Of a stretch of 52,674 nt of DNA, positions 1 to 8,831 are shown piece after piece. Position 1 is the first letter of the stretch, and the number at the start of each line of letters is the position of its first letter. The stretch spans positions 1 to 52,674 of the forward strand of contig NZ_WNKX01000029.1 of NCBI RefSeq assembly GCF_009720745.1, written 5' to 3'. The translations under genes and the position numbers were made by a program. Below the pieces are notes generated by a model. It saw nothing but the letters and a program-made list of their open reading frames with translations, searched no databases and was not told the origin of the DNA. Origin of the DNA: Massilia eburnea (GTDB lineage: Bacteria > Pseudomonadota > Gammaproteobacteria > Burkholderiales > Burkholderiaceae_D).

Positions 1-127
1 TAGTAATGCCACGTCGATCACTCCAATTCCCCACTCAATGTCATGAGCAGGATTGTGTCTTAAACGTGGGTCAGATTCTGATGCAAATTATGCGGCAAAG
101 TGGGTCAATTTTCGGTGCAAATCAACA
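1..127. mobile_element. Probable end of an IS21-type insertion sequence (partial)
   Basis: The first 127 bases differ from the adjoining vgrG gene and carry two spaced 25-bp imperfect direct repeats (66-90 and 100-124) that both start GTGGGTCA and end in TGCAAATnA. Repeated terminal motifs of this kind and a ...CA-3' tip are typical of IS21-family (istA/istB) ends. The tip CAACA ends at about 127, just where vgrG coding stops making sense, and the vgrG stop codon (122-124) is supplied by the element. Transposase genes would lie left of the window, so the family call rests on end structure only and the target duplication cannot be seen. Confidence 0.5.
66..124 (+). repeat. Two 25-bp direct repeats in the IS end
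   Basis: Copies at 66-90 and 100-124 match at about 19 of 25 positions, with the first eight bases and the TGCAAAT block identical, separated by 9 bp. They have the arrangement of the multiple terminal transposase-binding repeats of IS21-like elements. The binding role is inferred. Confidence 0.6.
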
Positions 128-2809
128 CGTCTTTGTTTTGAAGCGTTCCGTAAGGCCATTCTTGTCGGTTTTCCCATCAATTACTTGACCATCCTCAACT
201 GTGATTCGGTATTTTCGATTGGGAATCGGATCATCACTCATAAGATCTGTTACCAAGACCTGCTGATCGTGTTCGACATCCATACTTGTAGCCGTCATCA
301 ATTCAGGTGAACCTTCCCCACCACTCAAATGATCAAACTTCGAGGACTTTATCGTGTGAGGGCCATTACTCTGTTGAGTAATTCTTCCCTCTTCGCAATC
401 AATTTGCGCACCCTTAGAGACAAATTTGATGGCAGGTGAATGAAGCTCGATTTTTTGATTTGCAATTAGTTTGATCTGCTTTGAAGTAGAGATCTCAATG
501 CTGCCGTTCTGAGACTGAATCTTTATATCGCCACCGGAAGCGATAAGTTTCATCCCCAATTTGCAGGCAAGGACGCTTACACCTTTCGCTGCTCTTGCAA
601 TCAGGTTGCCACCTGCGCCAATATTTGTGTTGTGAGCGCTATTCGAGTGGATGTCAGTTTGAGCTGCCAGCACTATAGGGCCTGCCGATCCTTCGATAAG
701 TCCAGTGCGAGCAGACAGCGCCAGGAGTGGCTCCCCTCCACCTTCACGCCAGTTCTCGAGACGAGCAACGACCTCGCCAAGTGAGTCAGCTTCTTCCGAG
801 TCTTCGGATACTTTAGTAGCGACTTCTGCCAAGTGTTTATGCACTTGGTGAGCGAGATTTGCGGCGCTGAGACAGGGCTCCCGATCCAACATTTCATGCC
901 TTGGGCTGGCGAACGGCGCTGCAGAAATGAGCACGCCAGACTCACCGCGAATGGCTGCGGCGCGATTGGTCGTCAACTCCGCACCTTCCCCACGTTTCGC
1001 GCCTGAACCGTTGGACCGTTCGTGAGTAATGAAGCCAAGGTTGAGTTGGGCAGACGAATGGTCGCTTGATAATTGGGCGCTGATCTCCCCAGAAGTATCA
1101 TCGAAGCGCAGCTGATTCGATTTGCTTCCTTGTACCTCACGGCTTTTTAACCCTGACAGATATCTGTTTCCAGGAAGCCCGCCACCTTGGCTTAACGCCG
1201 GGGGATGAGCAATCTGGTTATAGGCCTGGCCAACAATCATTGGCCGGTCCGGATCCCCGCCAAGAAATGCAATCAGTACCTCACTGCCAACACGGGGAAG
1301 CTGCAGACTGCCGAATTGATTCATGCTCCCCGGACCATTGCCTGCCCAACTGCTTGAGACTCTCACCCAAGCAGAGTCATTGTCTTTGTCCGCAGCGCCT
1401 GCGCCTTGCGCATGCTCGTGATCTGCCTTTCGCGTGGTACGAAACCGGACCTTTACGCGCCCAAGTTCATCGCAGTGGACTTCCTCACCATCAGGTCCGA
1501 CAACGATTGCGCTTTGCATTGGGACGTTCGGGACATCGGTGCGCGCATCGTATGCGGGAACGATTGGAATTCCTCGGCGGACGGCAACGATCCTTGTTTT
1601 CATGCGTGTGGATGATTGTTCACTTTCCGGCTCGTGCACCCAACGACTTCGTGAAAAGAGCCGCTCGACGCGAGTAGTTAATTCTTTTGATAGATTGTTT
1701 GTGACTGCCATCTGCAGGGTGGTGATGACAAACTCACGCTCCCCATTAGCGTGTGCATCGATCTCTGGATGGCCTTCGAGCTCGAAATATTCGCCAACGC
1801 AGAAGTCACGCACGTTGCCTTCGCCATGGAAGCATTTGGACTCAAGGTCATGGCGGTTCATGGCTAACTGACCAAGTTGGCAAAGGTCTTCGTGGTCATC
1901 CCCTGCGTGGGGCGAGAGGATCAGGTAATCGTCCAAAGTAGCGGACATTTCGTTGCCGTTTGATCCCTGGTCCGATTGGCTTTGGACCGTTGTGGTCATG
2001 AACTCCGTATCGGTGGGGTTCTTGTAGTTCCAGCTGAAGCGGGAGACGCGGCCTGGCTGCAATGTGCGCACTGCGCACCAGGATGTGATGCTGTCGCGTT
2101 CTTCGGTGGCGGCGTCGCGGTGATAGCGCACGATGCCGGCGGCGTTTGGTGGCAGCGTATCGGCGTTGTTGAACAAGACCATCGTATGCGATGGCCAGTT
2201 GGATTTGTCTGCGCGGAAGTACCATGCGATGCCTCGGCGCTTGAGAAGGCGGCGAATGAAGGTGGCATCCGATTCGTTGTACTGCATTGTGAATTCGCGC
2301 TGGGGATAGCTGTCGCTCTTGAATGATTCGTCCATCTCGTAGCGGAAGCAAGCGCCGATGATGGGATTGGTCTGCATCCATTCATCCAGGATCACCTGCA
2401 CGATCTCCACTTCGTTCTTGTTGCGGAACACGCGGGTGTTGTTGCGCTTTTCCATGATCGAAAGCGCGTCCCGCAGCACGATCTGGTAGCTGGCCAGGCC
2501 GCCATCGCTGTCGCCGGCGTGTGCTTCGGTGACGATGCCGCATACGCTGCGCAAGTCGCCCCGGTCGGTCACGATGTCGACGGCGACTGGCAACGCGATC
2601 AGCTCTTTCAGCGAGATGTAGGCATCGAGAGAGACGCACAGGATGCGGTACTCAATGCTGCCGCAGATGGATTCGCTGCCTTGCACACGCTGCGGCAGCA
2701 GCACATCTTCCAGCATCTGTGTGGGATGGGCCAGGCGCAGGCGCAATGGACGGTTGTCGGTGATCAGGTCCTTTTCTTGCTGGAAGAAGCTGAGCAGGGC
2801 GTTGTCCAC
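122..2809 (-). CDS. vgrG: Type VI secretion spike protein VgrG, 3' end truncated
   Basis: An 895-residue VgrG that forms the trimeric puncturing tip of a type VI secretion system. The gp27-like base fills about residues 1-390, the gp5-like OB domain about 410-540 (region with GPDGEEVHCDELGRVKVRF and the SWAGNGPGSMNQFGS block), followed by a DUF2345-type beta-helix (about 640-800). The last 60 residues, with YRITVEDGQVIDGKTDKNG, look like the transthyretin-like C-terminal extension that loads effectors on some VgrGs. Coding ends abruptly inside the putative IS end at 127, so only the last two residues and the stop appear IS-derived and the final strand of that domain is probably lost. The gene is divergent from the TPR gene at 2942. 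No effector gene is visible next to it. Confidence 0.9.
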   Translation of the reverse strand: MDNALLSFFQQEKDLITDNRPLRLRLAHPTQMLEDVLLPQRVQGSESICGSIEYRILCVSLDAYISLKELIALPVAVDIVTDRGDLRSVCGIVTEAHAGDSDGGLASYQIVLRDALSIMEKRNNTRVFRNKNEVEIVQVILDEWMQTNPIIGACFRYEMDESFKSDSYPQREFTMQYNESDATFIRRLLKRRGIAWYFRADKSNWPSHTMVLFNNADTLPPNAAGIVRYHRDAATEERDSITSWCAVRTLQPGRVSRFSWNYKNPTDTEFMTTTVQSQSDQGSNGNEMSATLDDYLILSPHAGDDHEDLCQLGQLAMNRHDLESKCFHGEGNVRDFCVGEYFELEGHPEIDAHANGEREFVITTLQMAVTNNLSKELTTRVERLFSRSRWVHEPESEQSSTRMKTRIVAVRRGIPIVPAYDARTDVPNVPMQSAIVVGPDGEEVHCDELGRVKVRFRTTRKADHEHAQGAGAADKDNDSAWVRVSSSWAGNGPGSMNQFGSLQLPRVGSEVLIAFLGGDPDRPMIVGQAYNQIAHPPALSQGGGLPGNRYLSGLKSREVQGSKSNQLRFDDTSGEISAQLSSDHSSAQLNLGFITHERSNGSGAKRGEGAELTTNRAAAIRGESGVLISAAPFASPRHEMLDREPCLSAANLAHQVHKHLAEVATKVSEDSEEADSLGEVVARLENWREGGGEPLLALSARTGLIEGSAGPIVLAAQTDIHSNSAHNTNIGAGGNLIARAAKGVSVLACKLGMKLIASGGDIKIQSQNGSIEISTSKQIKLIANQKIELHSPAIKFVSKGAQIDCEEGRITQQSNGPHTIKSSKFDHLSGGEGSPELMTATSMDVEHDQQVLVTDLMSDDPIPNRKYRITVEDGQVIDGKTDKNGLTERFKTKTC

Positions 2810-2875
2810 GGCGGGCTCCGTTCGTCTGGTTGATGCGAGTGCCTATGGTGGCACGCGTGATTGTTGATGGCTTTG

Positions 2876-2890
2876 ATCTTTGGCAAAGAT
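2876..2890. promoter_or_regulatory. Palindrome in the vgrG/TPR divergent region
   Basis: ATCTTTG-G-CAAAGAT is a perfect 7-bp inverted repeat with a 1-nt centre, in the 132-bp gap between the divergent vgrG and TPR genes. A second short repeat, GTGCC-N6-GGCAC, is at 2839-2854. Position and symmetry fit a regulator operator, but no regulator is known. Confidence 0.25.
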
Positions 2891-2941
2891 GGTCTTCGCG
2901 CTTGTGCCAGCATGAGTCTTCAACGCTTAAAGGAGCCCGCC

Positions 2942-3940
2942 ATGGAATTCAAAGTCTTTGAGGATAAGTCCGGTGCATTCATCTTCAGCGCGCCGGGAGC
3001 GCAGGAAACGTCCGACAAGTTCGATCTGTTGGTCGAGGCTTTCAAGGACGATCGAATTACCCAAAAGCGCATGACTGCCATCTGCGAAAAGATGATTCAT
3101 GACTTCCCGCCTTTGCTGCAGCCATATCGGATTCTCGCTACGATTCAGCTGGCGAAAGGCAAACACGCCAAGGCTCTGGAGACCGCAGTACGTGGGCTTG
3201 GGGCGGTCAACAGCATGTTTCCGGATGATTTTGCAGGTCCGATTCCGTGGCACCATAACGGCAACCGGCCCTACCTTGATCTGCTGAAAACTATCCTGCT
3301 TTGCTACATCGCGGGGAAAAAGTACGAGAAGGCTGTCGAGTGGTGCGACATGATCAAGCGCGCCGATCCTGATGATAGCTGCGGCATTCGCTTTGTATTC
3401 GGCCATGTCTTGCTTCGTTCGGGCGAGAGTGAAAAAGCGCAGGCCTGGTTTGCCGACCATGGAACGGAGTACTCGCCCTACTTCTATGAGCTTGGTTTGT
3501 GCCTCGTAGAACAGGAGAAGTTCATCGAGGCCGCTACGGCGTTCCGGCGTGGGATCGCGATCAATCCCTATATCGCGGAATTGATTTTCAACGGGCACCG
3601 GCCGAATCCCTATGCAATCATGCATTTCTGGGCGAATGAGGAGCCGCCGTTGGCCGCGCAATATCTTGGCGCTTATGGCGCGATTTGGGAGGAGGCGCTT
3701 GTCGCGCAACGTTTCCTATATTGGCTCTTTAACCAGTCGGATGTCATGGCGGAGCGCTCAGTGTTGATGGCTTGCCGCGAGCAGCGGTCGCTTGATATGG
3801 ACCTTCCCCCGCCGGAACCGCAAGTCGCGCATTATCGCTCGCTCCTCGCCGCCATTGATGACAAGCTGTCTTTCGATATCGTGCAGCGCAGGCCAAACGG
3901 CGACGGTGAAATGGAGTGGCCCTGGCAAGTCTATCGCTGA
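2942..3940 (+). CDS. Tetratricopeptide-repeat protein next to T6SS genes
   Basis: A 332-residue soluble protein without signal peptide. Helical TPR-like pairs are visible, for example around AKALETAVRGLGAVN, EKAVEWCDMIKRADP, EKAQAWFADHG and IEAATAFRRGIAINPYI. The block GPIPWHHNGNRPYLDLL resembles bacterial ST7-like TPR proteins. The start at 2942 is chosen because AAAGGAG lies at 2929-2935; the frame is open further upstream. It is divergent from vgrG and ends one base before the tssF stop codon. A scaffold or chaperone role for the secretion machine is inferred from position only. Confidence 0.75.
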   Translation: MEFKVFEDKSGAFIFSAPGAQETSDKFDLLVEAFKDDRITQKRMTAICEKMIHDFPPLLQPYRILATIQLAKGKHAKALETAVRGLGAVNSMFPDDFAGPIPWHHNGNRPYLDLLKTILLCYIAGKKYEKAVEWCDMIKRADPDDSCGIRFVFGHVLLRSGESEKAQAWFADHGTEYSPYFYELGLCLVEQEKFIEAATAFRRGIAINPYIAELIFNGHRPNPYAIMHFWANEEPPLAAQYLGAYGAIWEEALVAQRFLYWLFNQSDVMAERSVLMACREQRSLDMDLPPPEPQVAHYRSLLAAIDDKLSFDIVQRRPNGDGEMEWPWQVYR

Positions 3941-3941
3941 T

Positions 3942-5618
3942 TCACAGGAGCGGCCGCGTGCCAACGCGCGGCTTTGCGCAATGGAGCACTTGGCCGTTCG
4001 CATTGGCGATACGCAGTTGTGCGAAGCGGTTTTCGCGCAGCTTGTCCGCCAGCGCAACGGTCAGCATTTCGGCGAAGATGTAGATGCTCTGCTCTTGCAG
4101 GGCAGGTTCGTCAACCAGGACGGTAAATTCCGTTCCGTACATGTGAACGCGTCCCATCGCGTGCTCCAGCCAAGCGGTGGTCGGTTTGGCGACCAGCCCT
4201 TTCAGGCTTTCCGCGAATTTGCAGCCGTGAAGTCGCAACTGCCTGCACAGGTCGGGCAACGTTGTGTCTTCCGTGTACAGGCTTTGTGCGAGCTGGCCAT
4301 ACTCTGGCGAGAACCCAGGTGCGGTAATCTCGCCCAGGAATTGGATGGGAAAGCATACGGTATTTGCTTCCGTTGCCAGTTTGGCGGAGCGGTGCAATGG
4401 GTGGCTGTTGGTGCATGTCAGGTGCGCCGCAATTGTGCCCGATTGAAGATTGAATGGGCGTTGCTCGCGGTCGATGAACTTGAGTGCAATGCCTTCCTGT
4501 TCATCCAGCTGCCAGTACGGGCCGGCGATGCTATGCTCCTTGCCGTGGAAAGGCGGAATGATCTGTTCGCCGCTGGCCTTCACCAACGCCACCTTTTCTA
4601 CACTGTAGATTTCGCAGCCTGTTAACTTGGGATGCAGAGGGTAGGCTCCGCTCCGGCCATCAAGGCGGATTGGTGCGGCAGGGAGGGGGAATATGTTGAT
4701 CGCAGGTGTGCAACCGAGTCGGAGGCTTTCAATGCAGGCAGCGCGAAGACGTGGGTTGCAGCTCGGGAGAACGATGTGGAGTGAGATCTGCTTGCATCCC
4801 GGCGCACACACTGCGGAGATGCCTTCCAGGTCCAGATCAATGAAGTCAAACTTCTGCGGAAAGTGGAAATATTCGGTGAGGAGGCGTGGACTTTGTGGGC
4901 CTGCTTGCGATGGCAGCAGGGCTTCAGCGTCGCCTTCGCCGACGGCTGCGAACGGCGGCTTGGCGAGCGCGTGCCAGGCCCCGTCCGCCTCAAGGCACAC
5001 ACACCTGCCGTGCATCAGGATGGCGTCCAGTAGCGCCCCGCGCAGGCCCGGTTCGCCTGCGATGTGGATTCGTAGATTGCGAACTGGGGGCTGATTGAAA
5101 GACGCACTGTTTGCAGTGCAATGCAATCCGATGATTAGCGCAGAAGTGGCGTCGCCGGGCAGGCTTAAGGACGCCGGCAGGTCTATCGTTAGCTGGAATT
5201 TGACGTCGGCGATTGCGATTGGTGCAATGCAGGCTTCATAGGCAGTTGTGAACTTATTCGCGCCTGCGCACAGGATAGCGCCGAGCGGCAGGCGGCTGAC
5301 TGCGTTGATTTCATTTGGCCGTGCTGACGATGTGTCGACGTGGGCAATGGCGCAGGCAGGAACGACGCGGAGGTAGTGCGGCTGCAGGGTTTGCAGCAGG
5401 GCTTTGTGAAATTCGCCGCGCCCTTCTTCGATCATCTTCTGCGTGGCCGCGTTGAGCAGGGCGACGGATTGCAGCAGGCGTTCGACTTCCGGATCCGTGC
5501 TGGCGTCTGGCCCAAGTTCGAGGGCGCTGGCGGTATTGGGGTGCTTCTCGGCGTATCGGCGCGTCGCTTCACGCAGGCGGACCAATTCTTGCTCATAATG
5601 GTGTAGCAGCTTTTCCAT
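3942..5618 (-). CDS. tssF: Type VI secretion baseplate subunit TssF
   Basis: A 558-residue protein with the TssF/VasA/ImpG pattern: an N-terminal YEQELVRLREATRRYAEKHP segment followed by DPEVERLLQSVALL and EFHKALLQTLQPHYLRVVP, matching the hallmark N-terminus of this baseplate component, which with TssG and TssK forms the wedge around VgrG. The length is slightly under the usual 580-620. The ATG at 5618 is preferred because GGGGG lies 6-7 bases upstream; a GTG at 5624 overlaps the stop of the preceding membrane-protein gene, so the two are probably translationally coupled. tssG, tssE and tssK are not adjacent, so this is an isolated or dispersed T6SS gene. Confidence 0.8.
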   Translation of the reverse strand: MEKLLHHYEQELVRLREATRRYAEKHPNTASALELGPDASTDPEVERLLQSVALLNAATQKMIEEGRGEFHKALLQTLQPHYLRVVPACAIAHVDTSSARPNEINAVSRLPLGAILCAGANKFTTAYEACIAPIAIADVKFQLTIDLPASLSLPGDATSALIIGLHCTANSASFNQPPVRNLRIHIAGEPGLRGALLDAILMHGRCVCLEADGAWHALAKPPFAAVGEGDAEALLPSQAGPQSPRLLTEYFHFPQKFDFIDLDLEGISAVCAPGCKQISLHIVLPSCNPRLRAACIESLRLGCTPAINIFPLPAAPIRLDGRSGAYPLHPKLTGCEIYSVEKVALVKASGEQIIPPFHGKEHSIAGPYWQLDEQEGIALKFIDREQRPFNLQSGTIAAHLTCTNSHPLHRSAKLATEANTVCFPIQFLGEITAPGFSPEYGQLAQSLYTEDTTLPDLCRQLRLHGCKFAESLKGLVAKPTTAWLEHAMGRVHMYGTEFTVLVDEPALQEQSIYIFAEMLTVALADKLRENRFAQLRIANANGQVLHCAKPRVGTRPLL

Positions 5619-5620
5619 GA

Positions 5621-6382
5621 TCACCCCCGGTCGCGGAAGTTGACGAGAATCCTGATGCCTGCCTGGCGCTCAAACCGGCGCAGGCGATAGATCCAAAAGT
5701 AGGTGTGCACCACCATCCGGGAAAATGCGTGCATGGCCATTGGCGTGGTGACCAGCGCGCAGATGGCGAGTGTGCTGCTGGATTTGTCGTAGGCGATGCT
5801 GGAGCTGAGAACCGGCGTGCCCACGGCGATGGCGGCGACCATTGTCCAGCCATCGATGCGGCTTGGCTGCGTGGCATGGCGGCCGATGTGACTCAGAAAA
5901 TAGCTCATCGAGCTGCTTGTGATGGTCGCCTCTTTCAGCTCGCACCTGACAAATTGGTCGAAATAACGGCCGGTGCTGTTGTCAGTGGCGGCATTCCACA
6001 GCCGCACGATAGCGAGGATGACGGCACAGAGTAGCATGATCGCGATCACGGCTTGCCAGGCGGGCGGCGGCAAGGCATAGGCGGCCAGCACGATCATAGG
6101 GGCGGCGAGCATCAACAAGGGAACGATGTAGATGAAAACCAGGGTGATGATGGCCAGCTCCATCAGTCGCTCGGGGTTGCCGCGCTTGCCGGCCAGGCGC
6201 CAGAGGTAGAACACACCAACGAAATGTGCGAAGCCCAGGCAAAGCTGCAGGCGTATACCGAATGGGTTGAGGCTGATGGGCATCGCAAACAGCGATAACA
6301 GCAGGTTGGATGTGCCCCACGCTAATGCGGAGAAATGCCAGAGGTTGGGGCCTTGATGCGCTGCAGGTCTTGGCTTGAACAT
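5621..6382 (-). CDS. Multi-pass membrane protein, unknown, linked to tssF
   Basis: A 253-residue protein with about four to five hydrophobic segments: roughly residues 20-40, 45-62, 73-100, 106-128 and 178-215. I recognise no family. It has no signal peptide or cofactor motif. Its stop codon overlaps the alternative GTG start of tssF, so it is almost certainly co-transcribed with it, and it is the first gene of that unit. A role as a T6SS-associated envelope or immunity protein is possible, but only by context. Confidence 0.65.
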   Translation of the reverse strand: MFKPRPAAHQGPNLWHFSALAWGTSNLLLSLFAMPISLNPFGIRLQLCLGFAHFVGVFYLWRLAGKRGNPERLMELAIITLVFIYIVPLLMLAAPMIVLAAYALPPPAWQAVIAIMLLCAVILAIVRLWNAATDNSTGRYFDQFVRCELKEATITSSSMSYFLSHIGRHATQPSRIDGWTMVAAIAVGTPVLSSSIAYDKSSSTLAICALVTTPMAMHAFSRMVVHTYFWIYRLRRFERQAGIRILVNFRDRG

Positions 6383-6443
6383 GATGTCTCACCCTTGATC
6401 CAGGTCACCCCGCCAATAGTGGTGGACATTCGTTTTGGCAATT

Positions 6444-6457
6444 TTGATTTAGGTCAA
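6444..6457 (+). promoter_or_regulatory. FNR/Anr-type box upstream of ompW
   Basis: TTGAT-TTAG-GTCAA matches the FNR consensus TTGAT-N4-ATCAA in 9 of 10 defined positions. Its centre lies 78 bp before the ompW ATG, leaving room for a class II promoter with a 5' leader of about 35 nt. OmpW is oxygen-regulated through FNR in enterobacteria, so the site is plausible on independent grounds. Binding is not shown by the sequence. Confidence 0.65.
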
Positions 6458-6528
6458 AGATTTTGCTGCGCCGCGTCAATAGACTTTCACTTACCGAATA
6501 TCAATGACCAAGTGAAAGAGGCAGTGAA

Positions 6529-7131
6529 ATGAAGAAAGCGATTTTGGCAGTTGTACTGGGTGGCCTGGCTCTGAATGCAATGGCTGAAGAATCCCCTTGG
6601 CTGGTGCGTGCACGTGCGGTGCACATCAACCCTGCGGACAAGTCTGATCCAGTTGGCGGCGTGGGCGCTTCCGACCGCATCAGCGTCAGCAGCAAGACCA
6701 TTCCGGAAGTGGATATCTCCTATTTCTTCACCCCGAATATCTCCACCGAACTGGTGCTGACTTACCCCCAGAAGCACGACGTTTACCTGGATGGCCAGTC
6801 CATCGGTACCTTCAAGCACCTGCCGCCGACGCTGACGGCGCAGTACCACTTCACCCCGTCCTCCCAGATCAGCCCTTACGTGGGCCTGGGCGTGAACTGG
6901 ACTACTTTCTCCAACAACAAGATCCTTAACGGTACCGGCAGCCTGGAACATGACAGCTTCGGCCTGGCATTGCAAGCAGGTGCGGACTTCAAGCTGGATA
7001 AGAACTGGTCCATCAACGTGGACATCAAGAAGGTGCAGATCCGCAGCGATGTGATGATCTCCGGCGCCACGGTCAGCAAGGTGAAGGTGGACCCTGTGCT
7101 GTTCGGCGTTGGCGTGGGCTACCGCTTCTAA
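6529..7131 (+). CDS. ompW: Outer membrane protein OmpW family
   Basis: A 200-residue precursor with a clean signal peptide (MKKAILAVVLGGLALNAMA, cleavage before EESPW). The mature part alternates beta-strands and turns of an 8-stranded barrel and ends with an aromatic C-terminus (GVGVGYRF), the signal for outer-membrane insertion. Family hallmarks are LVRARAVHINP, the SYFFTPNISTELVLTYP block and PYVGLGVNWTTFS. OmpW proteins form narrow hydrophobic channels used for small apolar molecules and are often induced at low oxygen, in line with the FNR-type box upstream. The stop overlaps the convergent DUF2244 gene by 4 bases. Confidence 0.92.
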   Translation: MKKAILAVVLGGLALNAMAEESPWLVRARAVHINPADKSDPVGGVGASDRISVSSKTIPEVDISYFFTPNISTELVLTYPQKHDVYLDGQSIGTFKHLPPTLTAQYHFTPSSQISPYVGLGVNWTTFSNNKILNGTGSLEHDSFGLALQAGADFKLDKNWSINVDIKKVQIRSDVMISGATVSKVKVDPVLFGVGVGYRF

Positions 7132-7598
7132 GCGTTGAACAGGCCGCCCTGCACTTCCGCGCGCAGCTCCTGGGCCAGCGCGCGGCGGCGCGGGTCGGTG
7201 GCAAAGTAGCCTATGTCGACGGCTACGCCTTTTGATTCAAGGTGGATCAGGTCGCTGGGGTGGGTGGGCATGTGCAGCCGCAGGAAGTAGAGTTCCAGCT
7301 GGATGGTGCTCATTTTGCCGGCGGAGACTTTTTCCACCAGCAGCTGACCGTTGGCGAGCACGATGTGCTCGTAGTCCGTGGCGTGGCGGGCGAAGTAGAG
7401 GAAGGCGGCTGCAACGGCTGTCATTTCCAGCGCGGTGAAGATCAGTATCTGCCACATGCCAACCATGACAAAGCCTGTTGCAACGGCAAACGAGAACAGG
7501 CACATCAGGGCGTAAGCCATCCCCATCTGCTGGGGCGTCAATGAGCAATTGCGCCGCAGTAGCCATTCCCTGCGTTCCCTGAGCAAGTCTCGTTTCAT
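7128..7598 (-). CDS. DUF2244 integral membrane protein
   Basis: A 156-residue protein with a basic N-terminus (MKRDLLRERREWLLRRNCSL), a PQQ motif typical of DUF2244, two adjacent membrane segments (about residues 28-48 and 50-68), and a cytoplasmic beta-rich tail containing YEHIVLANGQLLVEK. In many proteobacteria members sit beside cytochrome c oxidase genes; none are here. The gene stands between a convergent ompW and the signalling operon, whose last gene ends 10 bp upstream on the same strand. Its function is unknown. Confidence 0.8.
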   Translation of the reverse strand: MKRDLLRERREWLLRRNCSLTPQQMGMAYALMCLFSFAVATGFVMVGMWQILIFTALEMTAVAAAFLYFARHATDYEHIVLANGQLLVEKVSAGKMSTIQLELYFLRLHMPTHPSDLIHLESKGVAVDIGYFATDPRRRALAQELRAEVQGGLFNA

Positions 7599-7607
7599 GG
7601 AGACATT

Positions 7608-8831
7608 TTAGGCACAACTGGCGGGCAAAGGCAAAGTGTCCACTGCAGGGTCAGCGGCCTGTGTGGATTTTTCGTCCACAAGGCGGGGCAGGGTGAAGAT
7701 GAAGGTGGAGCCTTCGCCGGGCTTGCTGCGCGCCGTCAGCGTGCCGCCGTGGGCTTCGGCCAGCTGGCGCGAGATGAACAGGCCCAGGCCCAGGCCGGAG
7801 GGGACGTTTTCCATCTTGCCGCGCTCGAAGGGTTCGAAAATTTTCGGCAGCATTTCTTCGGGAATGCCGGGGCCCTGGTCGATCACTTCGATGCGGGCGA
7901 ATTCGCTGTCGGCGTGCAGCCGCACGTCGACCGGCTTGCCTTCGCCATAGCGCAGGGCGTTGGTGATCAGGTTGATGATCACTTGCTCGACGCGGAATTC
8001 ATCCCAGCAGCCGGCGACGGGCTGCACGATCGTCAGGCGCAGTTCGGAGCCCATGTCGGCTGCCTGCGGCGACAGGTCGCCGACAATGCGCTGCAGCAGT
8101 GCTTCCAGGTCGACCGCGGCGGGGCGGATAGAGAGCTTGCCGGCGCGGATGCGCGATACGTCGAGCATGTCGTCGATCAGCCGCACCATGGCGTGAATCT
8201 GCCGCATATCGCGCGCTACCATGCGTTCCATCTGCTCGGGTGCGAAGTGGGCCATATTGCCGCGCTCCAGCTGCAGCTTGCGCATCTGGGCTTCCAGGTA
8301 GAGGGTGTTGAGCGGCGTGCGCAGCTCGTGCGCCACCATGGACATGAACTGGTCACGCATTTCCAGCGCGCGCTCCAGCTCCTGCTGCACGGCGTGCAGC
8401 TCGCTCACGGTGGCGTCGCGCTGGGCGACGGTCTGCCGCACTTCCTGCTTTTGCCGGTACAGGTCGACGAAGACGTTGACCTTGCTCCTTACCGCATCCG
8501 CATCCAGCGGCTTGTAGAGGAAGTCGACTGCGCCGGCTTCGTAGCCCTTGAAGGCGTAATTCAGCTCCTTGCCGGCGGCGCTGACGAAGACGATGGGTAT
8601 ATGGCGCGTTTTGCCGGTGCCGCGCATCAGCTCCGCCAGTTCAAAGCCGTCCATGCCGGGCATCTGCACGTCGATGATGGCCAGCGCGAATTCGTGTTCC
8701 AGCAGCAGGGCCAGGGCTTCTTCGCCGGTGCGGGCCTGATAGATGGCGCGGTCGTCGGCGCGCACCAGGGCGCTCAGCGCGCGCAGGTTTTCCGGCAGGT
8801 CGTCCACCAGCAAAACATTGGTCGGTTCCAT
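7608..8831 (-). CDS. Response regulator-histidine kinase (REC-HisKA-HATPase)
   Basis: A 407-residue cytoplasmic protein. The N-terminal receiver domain (1-125) has acidic residues at D10/D11, phosphoacceptor D54 and the FLYKP lysine. A short coiled coil (about 125-160) leads to HisKA with phosphorylatable H168 in AHELRTPL and a HATPase_c domain (about 270-385) with EQVIINLITNALRYG, DQGPGIP and GLGLFISR boxes. This architecture suggests a phosphorelay output controlled by an upstream kinase. It is the last gene of a four-gene operon; its ATG overlaps the cheB stop by one base (TGATG). Confidence 0.9.
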   Translation of the reverse strand: MEPTNVLLVDDLPENLRALSALVRADDRAIYQARTGEEALALLLEHEFALAIIDVQMPGMDGFELAELMRGTGKTRHIPIVFVSAAGKELNYAFKGYEAGAVDFLYKPLDADAVRSKVNVFVDLYRQKQEVRQTVAQRDATVSELHAVQQELERALEMRDQFMSMVAHELRTPLNTLYLEAQMRKLQLERGNMAHFAPEQMERMVARDMRQIHAMVRLIDDMLDVSRIRAGKLSIRPAAVDLEALLQRIVGDLSPQAADMGSELRLTIVQPVAGCWDEFRVEQVIINLITNALRYGEGKPVDVRLHADSEFARIEVIDQGPGIPEEMLPKIFEPFERGKMENVPSGLGLGLFISRQLAEAHGGTLTARSKPGEGSTFIFTLPRLVDEKSTQAADPAVDTLPLPASCA

